Below, piece after piece: positions 63,089 to 64,000 of a stretch of 64,000 nucleotides of DNA. A program made the translations under genes and the position numbers. The stretch's first letter is position 1; every line of letters starts with the position of its first letter. The DNA is from CAYFZO01 sp964347615 (GTDB taxonomy: Bacteria; Pseudomonadota; Gammaproteobacteria; Poriferisulfidales; Oxydemutatoraceae): the NCBI GenBank assembly GCA_964347615.1, contig CAYFZO010000001.1:62001-126000 (forward strand), in the 5' to 3' direction. Under the pieces are notes generated by a model. It did no database searches. It was not told where the DNA came from and saw only the letters and a program-made list of their open reading frames with translations.

Positions 63089-64000
63089 TGACGCCGACTC
63101 AAGCGATGCGCCTTTTCAGAATCAACGCGACGCTGATCCGCCACGGCTTGGACGAGATCATACTGGTCATTCCTTGGTTTCGCCCGATCCGTTTCCTGTT
63201 TCACTTGTCGCCGTGGAACTGGTTCGGACGCAAACGGACGCCGCTGGCGGTCCGAATCCGGCGCGCGCTCGAGGACCTGGGCCCGATTTTCGTCAAATTC
63301 GGGCAAACGCTCTCGACCCGCCGCGACCTGTTGCCGTCCGACGTCGCCGACGAGCTCGCCAAGTTGCAGGACCGGGTCCCGCCGTTTTCGAACGCCGCGG
63401 CGAAACAGGCGGTGGTCGCCGCTTTGGGCGCACCGATCGACGAGGTCTTTTCACGTTTCGGCGACGACCCGTTGGCGTCGGCCTCGATCGCACAAGTGCA
63501 CTCGGCGACGCTCAAGGACGGCAGCGACGTTGTGGTCAAGGTGTTGCGGCCCGGCGTCGAGAAACAGGTACGCCGCGACGTCGGCTTGCTTTATCTGGTC
63601 GCCCGCGCGGCCGAGCGGTGGTGGGCGGACGGGCGCAGACTGCATCCGGTGGAAGTGGTCGAGCATTACGAAAAAATCGTCACCGACGAGCTCGATCTGA
63701 TGCGTGAAGCGGCGAACGCAAGTCAATTGCGACGCAACTTCGAAAACTCAGACCTCTTGTACGTGCCGAAAGTCCATTGGCGCTACTGTCGCAGAAACGT
63801 CTTGACGATCGAGCGCGTCTACGGCATCCCGATCAGCGACGTCGAAACCCTCAGGCGCAAGGGCGTCAACTTGAAGAAGTTGTCGGAGCACGGGGTGGAA
63901 ATCTTTTTCACCCAAGTGTTTGAACACAACTTCTTTCACGCCGACATGCACCCCGGAAACATATTCGTATCACCGGAAAACCCGCAATCACCGAAGTATC
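63085..64000 (+). CDS. ubiB: Ubiquinone biosynthesis kinase-like protein UbiB (3' end outside window)
   Basis: First 305 codons of an atypical protein kinase-like ATPase required for ubiquinone synthesis. The family motifs are present: the KxGQ segment in IFVKFGQTLSTRRDLLP, the Ala-rich nucleotide loop ASASIAQVHSATL, VVVKVLRPGVE and the metal-binding HNFFHADMHPGNIF. It starts at 63085 or 63088 (two adjacent ATGs). The C-terminal transmembrane helices lie beyond base 64000. Confidence 0.95.
   Translation, partial: MMTPTQAMRLFRINATLIRHGLDEIILVIPWFRPIRFLFHLSPWNWFGRKRTPLAVRIRRALEDLGPIFVKFGQTLSTRRDLLPSDVADELAKLQDRVPPFSNAAAKQAVVAALGAPIDEVFSRFGDDPLASASIAQVHSATLKDGSDVVVKVLRPGVEKQVRRDVGLLYLVARAAERWWADGRRLHPVEVVEHYEKIVTDELDLMREAANASQLRRNFENSDLLYVPKVHWRYCRRNVLTIERVYGIPISDVETLRRKGVNLKKLSEHGVEIFFTQVFEHNFFHADMHPGNIFVSPENPQSPKY

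Overview
The window looks like the chromosome of an aerobic, GC-rich gammaproteobacterium that I cannot place more precisely. Supporting evidence is the gene order dapF-DUF484-xerC-hslV-hslU-DUF971-ubiE-ubiJ-ubiB, the rimP-nusA-infB-rbfA-truB operon with an initiator tRNA upstream, bioC/bioH, DsbB, class Ia NrdAB and an aa3-type cytochrome oxidase cluster with all its assembly factors. Most of the window is housekeeping DNA with tight, often overlapping genes. Accessory material is confined to a few islands.

Layout. 1-5.2 kb: a decayed TnpB element, a DUF1820 gene and a two-gene NAD-dependent molybdenum formate dehydrogenase in which the NuoE-like and NuoF-like parts are fused. 5.5-11.8 kb: a pterin carbinolamine dehydratase, then the minus-strand rimP-nusA-infB-rbfA-truB operon. 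12.0-19.2 kb: a very large secreted SpvB/FG-GAP/RHS protein (2214 aa) with a lipoprotein gene just upstream, lying between rimP and the initiator tRNA-fMet. 19.5-31.8 kb: cell-envelope and housekeeping genes (thioredoxin-like, GT61 glycosyltransferase, L,D-transpeptidase, paired M16 peptidases, rsmD, coaD, ggt, an ElyC-like protein, mutM, a chorismatase) and rpoH. rpoH is preceded by a CIRCE operator sitting exactly on a promoter. 31.8-39.6 kb: the cytochrome c oxidase cluster, including a 36-codon small gene. 39.7-45.9 kb: bioC/bioH, plsY, tsaD, yggT, proC, dsbB and a short nucleotide-sugar dehydrogenase. 46.3-50.4 kb: nrdB and nrdA with candidate NrdR and DnaA boxes. 50.8-56.0 kb: an island of three paralogous fucosyltransferase-like genes, an intact methyltransferase and the remnant of a second one. 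56.2-64.0 kb: alkA-like, then the dapF to ubiB block, cut by the window edge.

The most unusual feature is a dispersed repeat, seen nine times in 64 kb. Each copy keeps the 3' end of a tnpB (IS200/IS605 group) gene plus the right end of the element and little else. In TnpB systems this is the part that also encodes the guide (omega/reRNA) RNA. No intact tnpB or tnpA is present. In the glycosyltransferase island two copies appear to supply the start codons, and one the stop codon, of genes, and one copy truncates a methyltransferase paralogue.

Working together: formate dehydrogenase would feed NADH to a ubiquinone-dependent respiratory chain whose quinone (chorismatase, UbiE, UbiJ, UbiB) and terminal oxidase genes are in the window. 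HslUV and RpoH serve protein quality control. The glycosyltransferases, nucleotide-sugar dehydrogenase and RHS protein point to a varied cell surface. Functional assignments rest on motif recognition by eye. No database search was possible.
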